Positions 1 to 10,820 of a stretch of 64,000 nucleotides of DNA are shown piece by piece. How positions within the stretch are numbered: the stretch's first letter is position 1; each line of letters begins with the position of its first letter. The position numbers were made by a program, and so were the translations under genes. The notes under the pieces are model-generated. The model made no database searches and was not told the origin of the DNA. It saw only the letters and a list, made by a program, of their open reading frames with translations. The stretch lies in contig JAPJBO010000299.1 in NCBI GenBank assembly GCA_030068145.1, positions 124,001 to 188,000 on the forward strand, written 5' to 3'. Source of the stretch: Diplonema papillatum (Eukaryota > Euglenozoa > Diplonemea > Diplonemida > Diplonemidae).

Positions 1-1053
1 TGCGATTAAACCCGTGTCAGGCAGTATTGTGCTGTGTGCCCGACCGCCAGGTTTGCTTCGCTGTCCTGAGTCGAGCCCAGGTTACGCCAGATATCTCTTC
101 CCAGCCGCCGACGTGCGTCCAAGAAAATGTTCTGGATATGAAGGTTGACCTCCCGATACAATCAACCTCTGATCTTGCTCCCGCATCCTTCGCTCGGGTT
201 TCGGCGTCAGAGGCCGCATCTGTTCAGCAGCTAGGGGACACATCTGTATTCGACGCACTTTTTTTACAGAGCACAGCAGATGTAAAAACATGAGTGGGCA
301 TCTCTCCAACACAAATGCGTGCGAGACAAAGGACCGAAAGAGAAGTCCACTCGTTCAGCAGCAGGAGCTAAGAAGAAATTTCACAAGGGTACCAGGAGAG
401 TGGCCCCCGAGTCGCGAAGATCGTTCTTAAAAAAGGGGCTTTGCCCTGAGGGTACGTCTTCGATGCAAACAAAGCGACACAACCTGCGCTTTATCCCCTT
501 CGTAATGCCTCGCCCCCTTTCCCACACCTTTTCTCCCGCACCCGTTTCCCGTACCGACGCAAACAAACACGGGTTCTCTGTTTACCTACCCCGTTAGCCT
601 CGCTTTTCGTTTGACCGTTTTCTTGGAATCGGATCCCGCGCGTGTGAGAGGCAGTTCAAAAGCCCCAGACCAAACAATATAACAATGTCTCTTTGGGGCT
701 TGCGGCGTGGCACCGCCCATTAGTTGAGCTAGTGCGCTGCGCAGCGCAGCGTCCATTGAAACTGTAGGAGTAGACACGTTGTATTCTAGTGAGAGTCACA
801 CGCAGAAAACCTTGCGCAGAGGCGCTCCAGATGAGTGAGCAACCTGGAGTTGTCGTCGATCGGGGCTCTATTCCGAAAGGGTTACCTCTGTAGAGAACGA
901 GGGCTTCGAAAAGAGGGTTAGAACCCTCACCTGAGCCGATGTTGAACGGTGCGTATCCGTTTTTCGTATTTGGAACACAGGTTTGCAACTATCCATACCA
1001 TTTCCAGAAGGGCGGCAGAAGAACAAGGAACCCTCGCGTCAGCCCGTTGCCTG
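1..1053. other. No gene recognised
   Basis: Short overlapping frames on both strands show no family signature. The stretch probably holds the upstream region of the Psf3 gene that follows. Confidence 0.5.
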
Positions 1054-1764
1054 ATGCCCGAGCACCGGTACTACGATGTAGACACCATTTTGGCGGAGGA
1101 CGAGCGAGTGGTCGTTGAGGTGGGCTTGTCGCTGTTCTCGCTCGGCTGGTTGAAAGCAGCAGGGAGTTGTAGGGAGCAGGAGGTAGCCAACGAAGACTCG
1201 GATCAGAGCGACGACGAGCAGCCGAAAGAAGCCGAGCTGGGAACAGACCTCGCCAAAGGCACCCCCGTCGAGCTTCCGCTGTGGTTGGCTCGCTGTCTGC
1301 TGAAGGCGCGGGCGTGCAAAGTCGCATTTCCGGCGTTCTACGACCACACGTTCCTTGAAAAGCTGCACAGCCATCCCTTCGCGGTGAATCTGCGGTCCGA
1401 GGCCTCGCCGCACTACTATGAGTTTGCGCGACAGCTCGCATCGTCGTTACCTGGCGGCGAGAACCCCCGGAGGCTCCGTACGGCTCTGATCAACGTGTTC
1501 ACGGCCCGGATGGTGGACGTCATGAAGGCGTCCGAAATGAGCGGCCACGACGCGGACGAAGTCAAGGCGAAGCTGCCGGAGGTCGAAAAACATCTCTACA
1601 CCGCTTCGATCAAGGAGCGCAAGGCCAAGCGCATGTGGGCCGCCCAGCATCTCACTCTCGTCAGCCACCATCGCTACACTCCGTACTACGTCAATGCTGA
1701 GGAGCTCCCTGCCTACCTCTCCATCAATGCGGGAGTTACAAATACAGGTGGTGACGCCACGTGA
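1054..1764 (+). CDS. PSF3: GINS complex subunit Psf3
   Basis: Probable third subunit of the GINS tetramer (Sld5-Psf1-Psf2-Psf3), which joins Mcm2-7 and Cdc45 in the replicative CMG helicase in the nucleus. The N-terminus carries the YYDVDTILAEDERV segment typical of the Psf3 B-domain start. It is followed by the family hallmark VELPLWLARCLL (about residues 72-83), then a helical stretch with HYYEFARQLASSLP. The 236-residue length is close to the roughly 200 of animal Psf3; the excess is an acidic insert (DSDQSDDEQPKEAE, near residues 48-62) and a short C-terminal tail. The frame stays open upstream to 949, but ATG 1054 places the conserved block at the protein start. It is intronless. Identification rests on remembered family motifs. 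Confidence 0.85.
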   Translation: MPEHRYYDVDTILAEDERVVVEVGLSLFSLGWLKAAGSCREQEVANEDSDQSDDEQPKEAELGTDLAKGTPVELPLWLARCLLKARACKVAFPAFYDHTFLEKLHSHPFAVNLRSEASPHYYEFARQLASSLPGGENPRRLRTALINVFTARMVDVMKASEMSGHDADEVKAKLPEVEKHLYTASIKERKAKRMWAAQHLTLVSHHRYTPYYVNAEELPAYLSINAGVTNTGGDAT

Positions 1765-2238
1765 TATGCCGATTGTGTGGGCATCCACGTGCAGCCAAAG
1801 CGGTAGCCTTACCTCTTGGTCATGGTCCTGACGTGGGGCCCTCGTGCTGGAATGCCGTGTCCCACCGTCAGTCGTACCGGACGCACAAGTCGAATAGCTT
1901 TTGCTGAAATGCCGTCGACACAAGTTGCGAAAACAGGTGACACCACCTAGTGTGCTGCGTTCTTTGCATCACCACTCAAGTACCAGACACAGCATCACGA
2001 TGTAGTACAGTCTAGGCCGAAGTACACAGACCGAAACAAAAAGTCACGAGGGTGGCAGAGAACATATATTTGTGGGCCTTGCACCTCGCACGCAGTTTGT
2101 CCTATCCGCCTAGATACAGCGCTACGCGACGGAGAGAAATAGACTAGCCAACTGCATGCGCGCTCTTCCTTCCACTTAGAGTTTTCGACAACCTTTTTCT
2201 TCTTCCGCTCTTTTTACGGCCGACTTCAGGTGTCAGAA
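1765..2238. promoter_or_regulatory. Intergenic region upstream of permease gene
   Basis: No gene seen. Around 2165-2228 there is a pyrimidine-rich run ending in AG just before the next start codon. It could be a 5' UTR feature or a splice acceptor; the sequence alone does not decide. Confidence 0.3.
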
Positions 2239-3975
2239 ATGGTGGAGTGGAGACGCTGGGTGGCCCTAGAAGCAGCCTTTGCGGTGGATTCTGATTTCAA
2301 TTCCGACGTCGAAGAGCGCCAGAGACAGGAGCAGCCTCCCACCTTTTGCTCTCGCCTCCAGTGGGGTAACATACCTGTTCCTTGTTACAACCTCCTCATT
2401 AGTGGGAAGTGGGGAAGTGGGGTGGCAAGAGTAGTCATGGCCTCGTCGGCCGTGCCTCGGTTCGTATGTAGTCACATGGAAAACCGGGCAGTGAAACCCG
2501 AACAGTCCCTCGGCTTCACCCAGTTAGTCGGACTGTTGTTTGTAGCAGCTATCGGAGGGGCCTATGGGATGGAAGACTGCGTCCGGACAGGCGGCGGGTT
2601 GTGGACCATGATTGGTACTCTCACGCTACCTTGGTTTTGGGGGCTCCCTACCGCCCTGTGTGTTGCTGAGCTCGCCACGTCCTTACCGGCAAATTCTGGT
2701 CCAGACGCGTGGATCAGCAGCGCGTTTCCTCCTTGGTTCGCCGTCATGTCCATCCTTTGGACCTTCTTCGTCAACCGGATGGACAACTCCCTGTACCCGA
2801 ACCTGTTCGTCGACTATCTCACGAACGCCGTCGACCTCTCGAACCTCGAACAAGCCTTCGTCAAAGTCGCGTTTGTCGTGGCGTGCACGGGGCTTAACAT
2901 CGCAGGTGTCGAGTTTGTCGGAAAAGCATCGGCGGCCATTCTCTTCCTCACAACACTGCCGTTCTTCCTGATGTTCTTCTGCGAACTGAAGCATTTGAAT
3001 ACAGATGACCTGTGGTCGATCCCGGAGAAAGGCGTCGAGTGGACCGTTTTCCTCCCAATGATCGCGTGGAATATCTCGGGTTTCGACTCAGCGGGGCACA
3101 TCATGGAAGAGGTCAACGCCACCGGGAAAGAGTTCGTGCGGGCGATGGTGGTACTGCTGGTGCTGACCGAGGTCGTGTACATCATGCCGGTGCTCGCCGG
3201 AGTTTCGGCGCAAGCGCGAAGGGGATACAGCGGCACTTCTTCGGATTCGGGAAGTGGGTTTGATTTGAACAGCACGACTGACTATGCCGACTGGACAGAT
3301 GGGTATTGGGTCACCATCGCGGATTGGATCGATGGCGAGTGGCTGAAAATAGTTACGACCGTCGGGGCGCTGATGAGCGCTACTGGGTTTATGTGTTCGC
3401 TTCTCTGCACGACGTCTCGTGCGCTGCAAGGGCATGCGATGCTCGGCATCTTTCCAGAGCCTGTCAACGTCTGGCTGCGGCAGTTGCACCCTACGTTCAA
3501 AACCCCGGTCCACGCGATCATCGTGAATTCCGCTCTGTGCCTGACCCTTTCTCTGACGATGACCTTCGACACGCTTGTCAACATCGACCAAGTGCTGTAC
3601 TCCCTCCGCCTCATGGCCATCCTTACCGCCACATACGTCCTCCGCCAACGCCACCCTCTTCTCCCGAGGCCGTATGTAATCCCCCTCTCTACAACCGGGC
3701 TAGCCTGTTTCATCGTGCTACCCGTTGGCTTCTGCCTTGTGTGCATTGTCTTCGGCGCTGTCGCAGACGCCGTCATTTTTGGCGTGTCCGTCGGCGTTGT
3801 CATCTTCAGCGCGTTGGTGTCAATGTACTTGTCGCGCACTTCGTTCAAAGACGGACTCGATGCGCGCATCGTGTACCCATTGGACGAAGATGCGCCGATT
3901 TTAGGCTCGAAAACTGGTCTAAACGACAGCCAGACCAGTCCACTCTCTGCGGTAAACAGCACACTCTCTACATGA
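2239..3975 (+). CDS. APC-superfamily amino acid/polyamine permease
   Basis: Membrane transporter of the amino acid-polyamine-organocation superfamily, most like plant and protist polyamine-uptake (PUT/LAT) proteins. It would import polyamines or amino acids by cation symport. After a hydrophilic N-terminus, TM1 carries GLLFVAAIGGAYGMEDCVRTGG, with the glycine-rich break and the GxEDxVxxGG pattern of this subgroup. A helix with ALCVAELATSLPANSGPDAW corresponds to the conserved TM2-TM3 segment with its AEL motif. About ten to twelve hydrophobic helices follow, and the C-terminus is short and hydrophilic. An extracellular-type loop near residues 330-365 is rich in S, G, D and W. The start is uncertain: ATG 2239 gives the longest protein, while ATG 2437 or 2476 would remove an N-terminus that has no family counterpart. 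Substrate cannot be read from sequence. Confidence 0.8.
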   Translation: MVEWRRWVALEAAFAVDSDFNSDVEERQRQEQPPTFCSRLQWGNIPVPCYNLLISGKWGSGVARVVMASSAVPRFVCSHMENRAVKPEQSLGFTQLVGLLFVAAIGGAYGMEDCVRTGGGLWTMIGTLTLPWFWGLPTALCVAELATSLPANSGPDAWISSAFPPWFAVMSILWTFFVNRMDNSLYPNLFVDYLTNAVDLSNLEQAFVKVAFVVACTGLNIAGVEFVGKASAAILFLTTLPFFLMFFCELKHLNTDDLWSIPEKGVEWTVFLPMIAWNISGFDSAGHIMEEVNATGKEFVRAMVVLLVLTEVVYIMPVLAGVSAQARRGYSGTSSDSGSGFDLNSTTDYADWTDGYWVTIADWIDGEWLKIVTTVGALMSATGFMCSLLCTTSRALQGHAMLGIFPEPVNVWLRQLHPTFKTPVHAIIVNSALCLTLSLTMTFDTLVNIDQVLYSLRLMAILTATYVLRQRHPLLPRPYVIPLSTTGLACFIVLPVGFCLVCIVFGAVADAVIFGVSVGVVIFSALVSMYLSRTSFKDGLDARIVYPLDEDAPILGSKTGLNDSQTSPLSAVNSTLST

Positions 3976-5220
3976 GGAGCGTTCAAACTCTCGTACTCCG
4001 TTCTCTCTTTGCAGTACGTACTTTCATGTCCCCGACTGTTGCAGTGCTCGCATAGCCGGCTGATGAACATCAGGTGTTGGCAAGCGGAGGCTCTGTGCGT
4101 ACGCAATAGCTGAAGGATCTTCAGTCCGAAGGTGAAGACAATAATTTTTCAAACAAAACCACGCCTTCATTTCAGTTGCCTCCCACTTTCGGAAGAATTC
4201 TTCGCAACTAGTCGTTGCACACAACACGTGCAATGCTCTACAATATCGATGAACGTCGGTGCAATCGAAACTAGCCTTCCTTTTTTGCCGAAAAGAAGTG
4301 TATCATTTAATGTCAGTCGAAGTGAAAAGCGCTTAGAACCGTGCAGGTTGCCAGCTAGCCCCGAAACCCGGTGCAGTGCGACCTTTAACGATGCCCTGTT
4401 TAAGGTCAATAATCTGCCACTTGAGTCGTTGAAAAGACCTGGGATACCGGGGGACATTTTGCTGGTGCCGTTCGTGGAGGAGGAGGTACGGTCACAAAGT
4501 GCGATTCTTTGGACTTGTGCAGGTGAACTGATGGGGAAACACCCCCTTAAACAGCCTCCCGGTGTCGGTGTCCTTCCTGTTCACATTCCACTGCGGAAAA
4601 CAAAATGTGGGATAAACAGTGTCAAAGCACGCAGTATTTTTCCCCTCGAGGTTTTATTGTCGCAATCGAATCCCCGTGTGCAGCGGGCGGTGCCCACGGC
4701 ACACGGCACCAAGCCATCCATGCGGAACCTCAAGCTTGTCGAACAGCCATCGCACGTATTAGTATTGTTACGCACAGCGTCGCACATGCGTATCAGGTTA
4801 CCACACAAGACACTTTCTCCGGTAGTGTCCTCCTGGTCAGCTGACCCACTCCGCGTGTTGTAGCCTCGTGTTTCCTTCCGCGTGGAGGCACGGAAAAGGA
4901 CCTCGCCAGGGGGGGGACTAATCCAAGAGTAGGGAGCATCGTCCACGGCAGCCTTCATCTTGAACTGAGATCGTTTGAGTACCTGAACAGCATAGATTAG
5001 CATGCAGGGTGGTCGGTGCTTCCTCACGGGCCCCGACGCACGCCGGCATCCTCCTCCAACCCTGACTGTCGTTTCTTGTCTCTCTCTTTTCTTCGCATGT
5101 GTTGCGAAGAAGCGAGGTCCGTCACGCCAGAGGGAAGAGAAATAACACTTATCCCGGAACAGGGCTATCCTCCCGAATCCGCCCCCTCTCGATCACTCTT
5201 TTAGAGCTGGAGGTGACAAG
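3976..5220. other. Intergenic, no gene recognised
   Basis: A 1.2-kb gap. An open frame at 4132-4863 has no recognisable domain and a composition unlike the neighbouring genes, so I treat it as chance. Pyrimidine-rich DNA (5070-5095) lies upstream of the BCS1-like gene. Confidence 0.45.
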
Positions 5221-7086
5221 ATGTTTAGGCGTGGCGTGGCCGCGCTGCGCCGGCACATGAGCGAGAACCAGGTGCTGTCCGCAGGAGTGTGGATCGGCGG
5301 ACTGAGTGGCGCCTTGGGTTCCGCGTACTTGGTCGTGGACCAAGCTTTTGATTTTGCGGGCCGATACCTGTACAGCAGCCTGGTCATCCGCAGCAAGGAA
5401 GACGCTTTCGTGTGGGTCAACGACTGGGTCACGGAGCACGCGGACACCTTCATCACGAGCAGCCGCCAGCAGATCCGAGTCTCGCGGCAGCAGCAGCGAC
5501 CGTACGTGTTCGACGGCGACGGCTGCGACGATTTTGTTGGAGAAGTCTACTTCGAGCCGGGCGTCGGCGCGCACATATTCTTCTTTGAAGGAAAGCCGAT
5601 CTTCTTGCAACGCGAGGCAAGCGATACTATCGTGACCGGATACAGCCGGCAGCCGTACACGCCCGAAGTCCTCCGACTGTGGAGCTTCGGGGGCGGAGAC
5701 ACCCTGAGGCGGTTCTTATCAACCTGCCGACGCGACGCCGTTGGCAAGACCAGCGGAAAGCTGCACCTGTACATCCCGAGCCACGACGTCTGGCGGAGGA
5801 TCTCGGGCGCCAAGAGCAGGAGCAAGGACACGTTGATCCTGCAAGAGAATCTGTTGGAATCGGTGCTGGACGATGCGCGTGCGTTCTTGTCATCTCGGAA
5901 ACGGTACGAATCCCTCGGAGTCCCGTACCGAAGGGGGTACCTCCTGTACGGACCTCCTGGCAACGGCAAGTCATCGTTGGTGGCGACGATGGCTGGCGAG
6001 CTGAAGCTCGGCGTCTGCACGTTGTCTCTCAACAGCAAAGACCTCGACGACGTCACCCTTGCTGCGCTCCTGCGGGAAAGCCCGGAAGAGAGCATACTGC
6101 TTCTGGAGGACGTGGACAGCGTGTTCGCGCACAGAGCCGCCGCTGATCACGACGCCCGCGTCACGTTTTCGGGCCTGCTCAACGCTTTAGACGGCGTCGC
6201 GTCGCAGGAGGGTTGCCTGCTGGTCATGACCACCAACCACATCGACAAGCTGGATCCTGCCCTGCTAAGGGCCGGGCGTTGCGACGTCAAGGCCGAGCTC
6301 GGCAACGCCACGCCAGGGCAAGCTGCGGCCCTTCTCAAGAAGTTCTACCCCAGCGCAACCGAAGAAGAGCAGCGTCGCTTTGCCCGTGTGACCAAAAGCC
6401 ACGCAGCGAGCATGGCCGACCTGCAAGCACATCTGCTCAACCACGCGGACCCGTCGTCGTGTCTCGAGACACTGCCCGACTTCACCGCGCAGCTGCAGGC
6501 GACGACTCTCGCGTGGCGGCCGGATGCCGTGGAGAGGGAGCCGATCCACTCGTTTGTGCGAAAGCTGGGATGCAAATCGTTGCTTTGGCCTCTGTACGCA
6601 GCAGGCGTTCGCTGGGCCCACGAGATTCCCGCAGTTGATGTGGTTGACTCGCCGGTTCTTCGGTCACGTCTCGAGGATTACGTCCAGTCAAGCGTGGCGA
6701 AGCGGCTTGTCAGCACTGTCGATGTGACGTCGCTGGTAGCTTCTCGATTTGGTCCACCGGTGTCACAGAAGGACGACAACCTCGTGTCTCGCCTTAGCGA
6801 GACCCTCAGTGGGAAAGTAGTGCATGAAGCCGCTGCTGAATGGCTCTCGCAGCAGCCAACGATCCAACGCGCTGTTTCCAGTGCCCCCGATTTTGTGAAA
6901 GACTGCTACCCTGTTCCCGACCAGTCGTGGCAGGGTCGCCTGAACTGGGACATCTGTCGTGGCCTTTGTGATGCAAATGACCTCGATCCGGACGCGATTT
7001 GCCCGACGGCTCTTTCGCTGCTCGAAGATGTGAATGCGAACACAGCCTCCCACTACAAAGATCTGCTTTTGACACTGGCTGCGTGA
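5221..7086 (+). CDS. BCS1-like AAA ATPase, mitochondrial
   Basis: AAA ATPase of the BCS1 family. BCS1 sits in the inner mitochondrial membrane and moves the folded Rieske iron-sulfur protein into complex III. Order: a short basic N-terminus, one hydrophobic segment (about residues 20-45), the BCS1-specific region (about 60-200), then the AAA module. Walker A is GPPGNGKSS (about 243-251), Walker B is ILLLEDVDS (about 290-298), and the second region of homology includes TTNHIDKLDPALLRAGR (about 337-353) with its arginines. At 621 residues it is some 200 longer than animal BCS1. The extra C-terminal part (about 430-621) is helical and has no domain I know; it includes a hydrophobic, Trp-containing stretch. 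Start at ATG 5221, in an AAG context. Plants have non-mitochondrial BCS1 relatives, so the location is inferred from the N-terminus. Confidence 0.87.
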   Translation: MFRRGVAALRRHMSENQVLSAGVWIGGLSGALGSAYLVVDQAFDFAGRYLYSSLVIRSKEDAFVWVNDWVTEHADTFITSSRQQIRVSRQQQRPYVFDGDGCDDFVGEVYFEPGVGAHIFFFEGKPIFLQREASDTIVTGYSRQPYTPEVLRLWSFGGGDTLRRFLSTCRRDAVGKTSGKLHLYIPSHDVWRRISGAKSRSKDTLILQENLLESVLDDARAFLSSRKRYESLGVPYRRGYLLYGPPGNGKSSLVATMAGELKLGVCTLSLNSKDLDDVTLAALLRESPEESILLLEDVDSVFAHRAAADHDARVTFSGLLNALDGVASQEGCLLVMTTNHIDKLDPALLRAGRCDVKAELGNATPGQAAALLKKFYPSATEEEQRRFARVTKSHAASMADLQAHLLNHADPSSCLETLPDFTAQLQATTLAWRPDAVEREPIHSFVRKLGCKSLLWPLYAAGVRWAHEIPAVDVVDSPVLRSRLEDYVQSSVAKRLVSTVDVTSLVASRFGPPVSQKDDNLVSRLSETLSGKVVHEAAAEWLSQQPTIQRAVSSAPDFVKDCYPVPDQSWQGRLNWDICRGLCDANDLDPDAICPTALSLLEDVNANTASHYKDLLLTLAA

Positions 7087-7998
7087 TTAAGAACGGCGCG
7101 ACTTCCCGGCTTTGGTATATAGCGAGCGCGGATCCCTTGCTCTAGCTGATGTAAACCTGATGTCCCTCATCACTTCCTTGGCGGCTAGTGTTTACCACAC
7201 ACGCGCTTTCAAGTGGTTAAGTGAACGTAGGAGCCTCGTTAGATTCTTAGGCGATATCTTAGACACATTGCTCTTCATCTCATGACCTCCTGCAGTTTCA
7301 TGCACGCGCGGAAATAGAGCACTATGCTGCGAATGTCTGATCCCTCTCTCGATGTCTCGACATTTGGAGACGCAATCGTGTATCACTTTTCATAAGATCA
7401 TCACTCTCTCATCTTCCGACGGACCGATGATTACACAACAGAGCTTACTAGCTTCTCTCTCTACGGCTGAGCCCGAGCCAAGGATCTTGTGTGGCAATAC
7501 CTTCTTTGTCTCTCTTGTACAAACGTTAGCATCATTGAAGCTGCAAGGGAGTGGCAATGCACGGACACTTATTTGCTAAAGGAAGAGGAACAAGGCGCAT
7601 GGCTATATGAACACGACCACCCGAGCCGACCCACGGAGAACTCGGGGTACGTCTTCTATGGCTGTTACAGATACCGGTAGCACTTCTTAACTATGCGATG
7701 GGACAAGAAATGATGTTTGCTCGAATGCACATTTAGCCGGCAGTCATGCTTGTTGCGGTCGCGCTGTACACATTTCATCTGTGAATGGAGCTCCCCCGAA
7801 CGATATGTTTGCCTGCTGACCGCCAGCCTGACGTGATTCAACGAAAAAGCAAACCCAAGGAACGGACGGTCAAGTAGCCCCCGATAGGGGAGAGAAGCAC
7901 CCCAAAGCAGCAATTATCGCAGCAACTCGCGGGGGAGGAAACATACCGTCCATATCGTTGTCGACGGGCGAGACGGCCCCTCGCCGCGAGATAGCGCC
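7087..7998. other. Intergenic, no gene recognised
   Basis: About 0.9 kb without a supportable gene. Frames such as 7352-7579 lack any family signal. Confidence 0.45.
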
Positions 7999-9999
7999 AT
8001 GATGGCCGTCCGCATTTGGCGGTCGACGCTGCTCGGTCACTTTCGACGGGCAAAACGGCTCCAAAACGCGGCCCGTTTGCTGTCTGAAGGGCCGGTTACG
8101 ACTGAAGAGGCGTCGCGTGTCTTTTCTTCTCGGAACCGCCCCCCGAGGTCTCAGTATGAGCAGCTCCTGCTGTCTGACGTTCGCCTGCTGACGATGGCCA
8201 AGTTGTTGACTGCGCCGGATGCGCCGAAGGATGTGGCCGCGGTGTACGTGGACTGGACTGGGGGAAATCGTAGGATGAATGACGCAACAGTCGTGGAGCT
8301 GATGAAGTATGGCGTGAAGCAGACAGCAACTGCGACTTCGGTTGAAGACAAGAGAGCGCTGGTGAAGTCATTGGGTGAAGTGTACTTGTTCGCGGAGCAA
8401 GACATGCTTGTCGTTCCCGCGGACGCTGGAGTTGAGTTTGTACGAGGCTGCCGTGAGGTTGACGCAGCAGACGCTTCGGGTTTCGGCTGGCGGGCGGCCA
8501 AGGCGTTGTACGACCGGCTGTTGGTTGAAAAGGTAGACAACAAGTACGCCACCAGGTATTCGCACGCGTTTCTCAGCGAGATGGCGCTCTTCGCCATCCA
8601 GCACCAGCCAAGGGAGTTCCGGAAGCTGCTGCAAGACGGGAAGGACACAGGCATCACCATCGATTTGAAGCGCATAGACGCCGGCGCCGACGGCGCGTTG
8701 TTGATGCTGCAGTCACCTTCGCTGACACCGAGCGCAGCGATCAAAGTACTGGTCACGTTTGCAAAGCAATTCGATGAAGCTAGTGCGGCTGTGCAGGACA
8801 ACGCTGCCCCTACAAGCCAGGTGCTCTCTGCTGCGGAAAGAGCCAAGGGCACAGCTGGCGTGTCTCGAGTTATCAAAGAAGCTGTCCGGGCCCTCAACGA
8901 GTTCGTTTCGCTCTCTGGCACGGAGCCAGTTGAATCGATACGACTCACCCCCGACGACTTGCGGGCCCTGGCTCCTGTCGCAATGCTTCAAACCGTGCAC
9001 AGAGCTGCTGGATCAGAGGCGGCTCGCGAGTTTTTTGAAGTGTGCGCTGCCGGCTTGGAACGCCTAATGTCCGAAGTGCCAGACGGCAACACAAAGCGGA
9101 AAGCCGGCGAACCGTCGGCTCTTGCTTCGTTTGCCACAGAGTATGGCAAAGAACTGGCGGAAGGCCAGGTCATCCGCGATTTGCTCTGCGGTGTAGATCT
9201 CAATCCGAAGAACGTGAGGCACCACGGCGTGTTGACGTTGCGCGTTGCGACAGTCGGCGTGCAACAGTCGCTGCTGGCGGATAGATTTGAAAAGGCGGAG
9301 GGCTGGATACGGTCGTTTCAAACTGCCGAGAATGCCAGACCCTCAAGCAACAGCGTGAAATTCGAAAAACTTGTGGAGCAGCACTTGCGCTCGGAGCTTG
9401 CTGCCTACCTGCTGGCAAAGGAAGATTGGGACCGGCTGCTGCAGGTGTCTATTCGCTTCTCAAAGCATGACGGGTTTTCGTTTGGCTCGTGCCTGAAGTG
9501 TCTCCTGGAAGTCCATCAGGGCAATCCCTCTGCGAGGGATTCGGTGACTGGATTATTCGACGCCTCCGCGTCACTGCCAGCTGGTGTGTGGCGCTCGGTG
9601 CATCCTTCCATTTTGTCTGCGTTCGTGAAACTGTTCACCGAGCGTCATCCAGCGGTTGTCAACGCGAAGCAGCCTACCTTTGACGCGATGAAGATCCTCT
9701 TCCTCGCAGACGCGCTGCACCAACAGCGATCCCCGCTTAGCAACGAGCTCCTGGCAGCATTCCTGCAGTACCTGTCGCCGTTCATCGGGAAAGCCACCCC
9801 CGATGGCGTCACAGTCACTGCTCCTCTGCTCTTCTCAATATTCGTCGACCACGCGAATCTTTCATACTTTCGTCCAACGGACGCTTGCTCCGCAATGGTA
9901 TGTACAGTTCTCTTTAGGACAAAAAGCGTCTTGGACAAGAGACGGACCAGGGTGGGATGGGGAATGGAAGTACGAAGGGGCACGCTACGTCACCGATGA
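7999..9999 (+). CDS. Uncharacterised helical protein, probably mitochondrial
   Basis: Long intact frame of 666 residues that I do not recognise. The N-terminus (MMAVRIWRSTLLGHFRRAKR) is rich in Arg and hydrophobic residues and free of acids over about 30 residues, which is typical of a mitochondrial presequence. The rest looks almost entirely alpha-helical, with many Ala, Leu, Glu and Lys and no Cys/His clusters or nucleotide-binding motif, as in a helical-repeat scaffold or an organelle RNA-binding solenoid. The last 30 residues are Arg-rich and unlike the body, so the true 3' end could be altered by a small unseen intron. The codon and GC pattern matches the neighbouring genes, which supports coding. 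No function is proposed. Confidence 0.6.
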   Translation: MMAVRIWRSTLLGHFRRAKRLQNAARLLSEGPVTTEEASRVFSSRNRPPRSQYEQLLLSDVRLLTMAKLLTAPDAPKDVAAVYVDWTGGNRRMNDATVVELMKYGVKQTATATSVEDKRALVKSLGEVYLFAEQDMLVVPADAGVEFVRGCREVDAADASGFGWRAAKALYDRLLVEKVDNKYATRYSHAFLSEMALFAIQHQPREFRKLLQDGKDTGITIDLKRIDAGADGALLMLQSPSLTPSAAIKVLVTFAKQFDEASAAVQDNAAPTSQVLSAAERAKGTAGVSRVIKEAVRALNEFVSLSGTEPVESIRLTPDDLRALAPVAMLQTVHRAAGSEAAREFFEVCAAGLERLMSEVPDGNTKRKAGEPSALASFATEYGKELAEGQVIRDLLCGVDLNPKNVRHHGVLTLRVATVGVQQSLLADRFEKAEGWIRSFQTAENARPSSNSVKFEKLVEQHLRSELAAYLLAKEDWDRLLQVSIRFSKHDGFSFGSCLKCLLEVHQGNPSARDSVTGLFDASASLPAGVWRSVHPSILSAFVKLFTERHPAVVNAKQPTFDAMKILFLADALHQQRSPLSNELLAAFLQYLSPFIGKATPDGVTVTAPLLFSIFVDHANLSYFRPTDACSAMVCTVLFRTKSVLDKRRTRVGWGMEVRRGTLRHR

Positions 10000-10820
10000 G
10001 CTACATTGCATTAGCCCGCTAATTGAAGTGTTGCATGTCAAAAGGGCCGCATGGCCCGCACAGCACAGGAAGAGCGGAATAGCTGATGACACTCTGCGTT
10101 GCTCACCAACATGGACATACCGAATCCAGTGCCAGATCTCCTTGTGAAAGCAAAGGGCCCTCTTTCTGAGCAAAGAAGAGCCGTTTCAGCTCCCCTATTT
10201 GAATGTTTCCGGATCGAGCAGTAAAGACCAAAACGCACACAGCACGACATACTCGCCTCATCAAATGATCCGGAAGCCGAGCAACTGCGCAAAATCTTGG
10301 AAAGCTACTAGCCGCTTTCACCCTCTCAGCCTCTCTCTTCACAGCAGTTGCTCTTCCAGTATCGTTCGTTTCTGCAAATCTTAACTTTGCGTCGTTAGTT
10401 CCAAATCGGTGGGAAGCTTGGGTTCCACCTCTCGTGACGTGGCACTCTTGCGTGCGGGCGATCTACCGGGAGTACGCACGGATGAGAACATGAGGCACCA
10501 CCAGACACGCTCTAGCTCGAACGCACCATCCAACTATCACTTTGCGTCGGGTACGGTGGTACGTGGAAAGCTGGCGAAGCACGGCAAATGGGAAAACACG
10601 AGACGCAACGCACACCTGGCCTTCGGCGGCCACAGTGACGTCCGAAGGCGCGCCGATCGTGTCGAACCACGGCGACCAATGCGGGGCGGAGGACAGGTCA
10701 GACGCTCCAACGCGTTCCAGAAAGACAGCTTGCGACGACCTTCGATTCGTCATTTTGGCGTAACCCATAAAGAAAACTGAGCACCACATCAAGGCACCGG
10801 CCAAACGAAACTAAGTACTG
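10000..10820. other. Intergenic, no gene recognised
   Basis: Spacer between two genes. A frame at 10409-10780 is basic and low in hydrophobic residues, without a recognisable domain. Confidence 0.4.
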
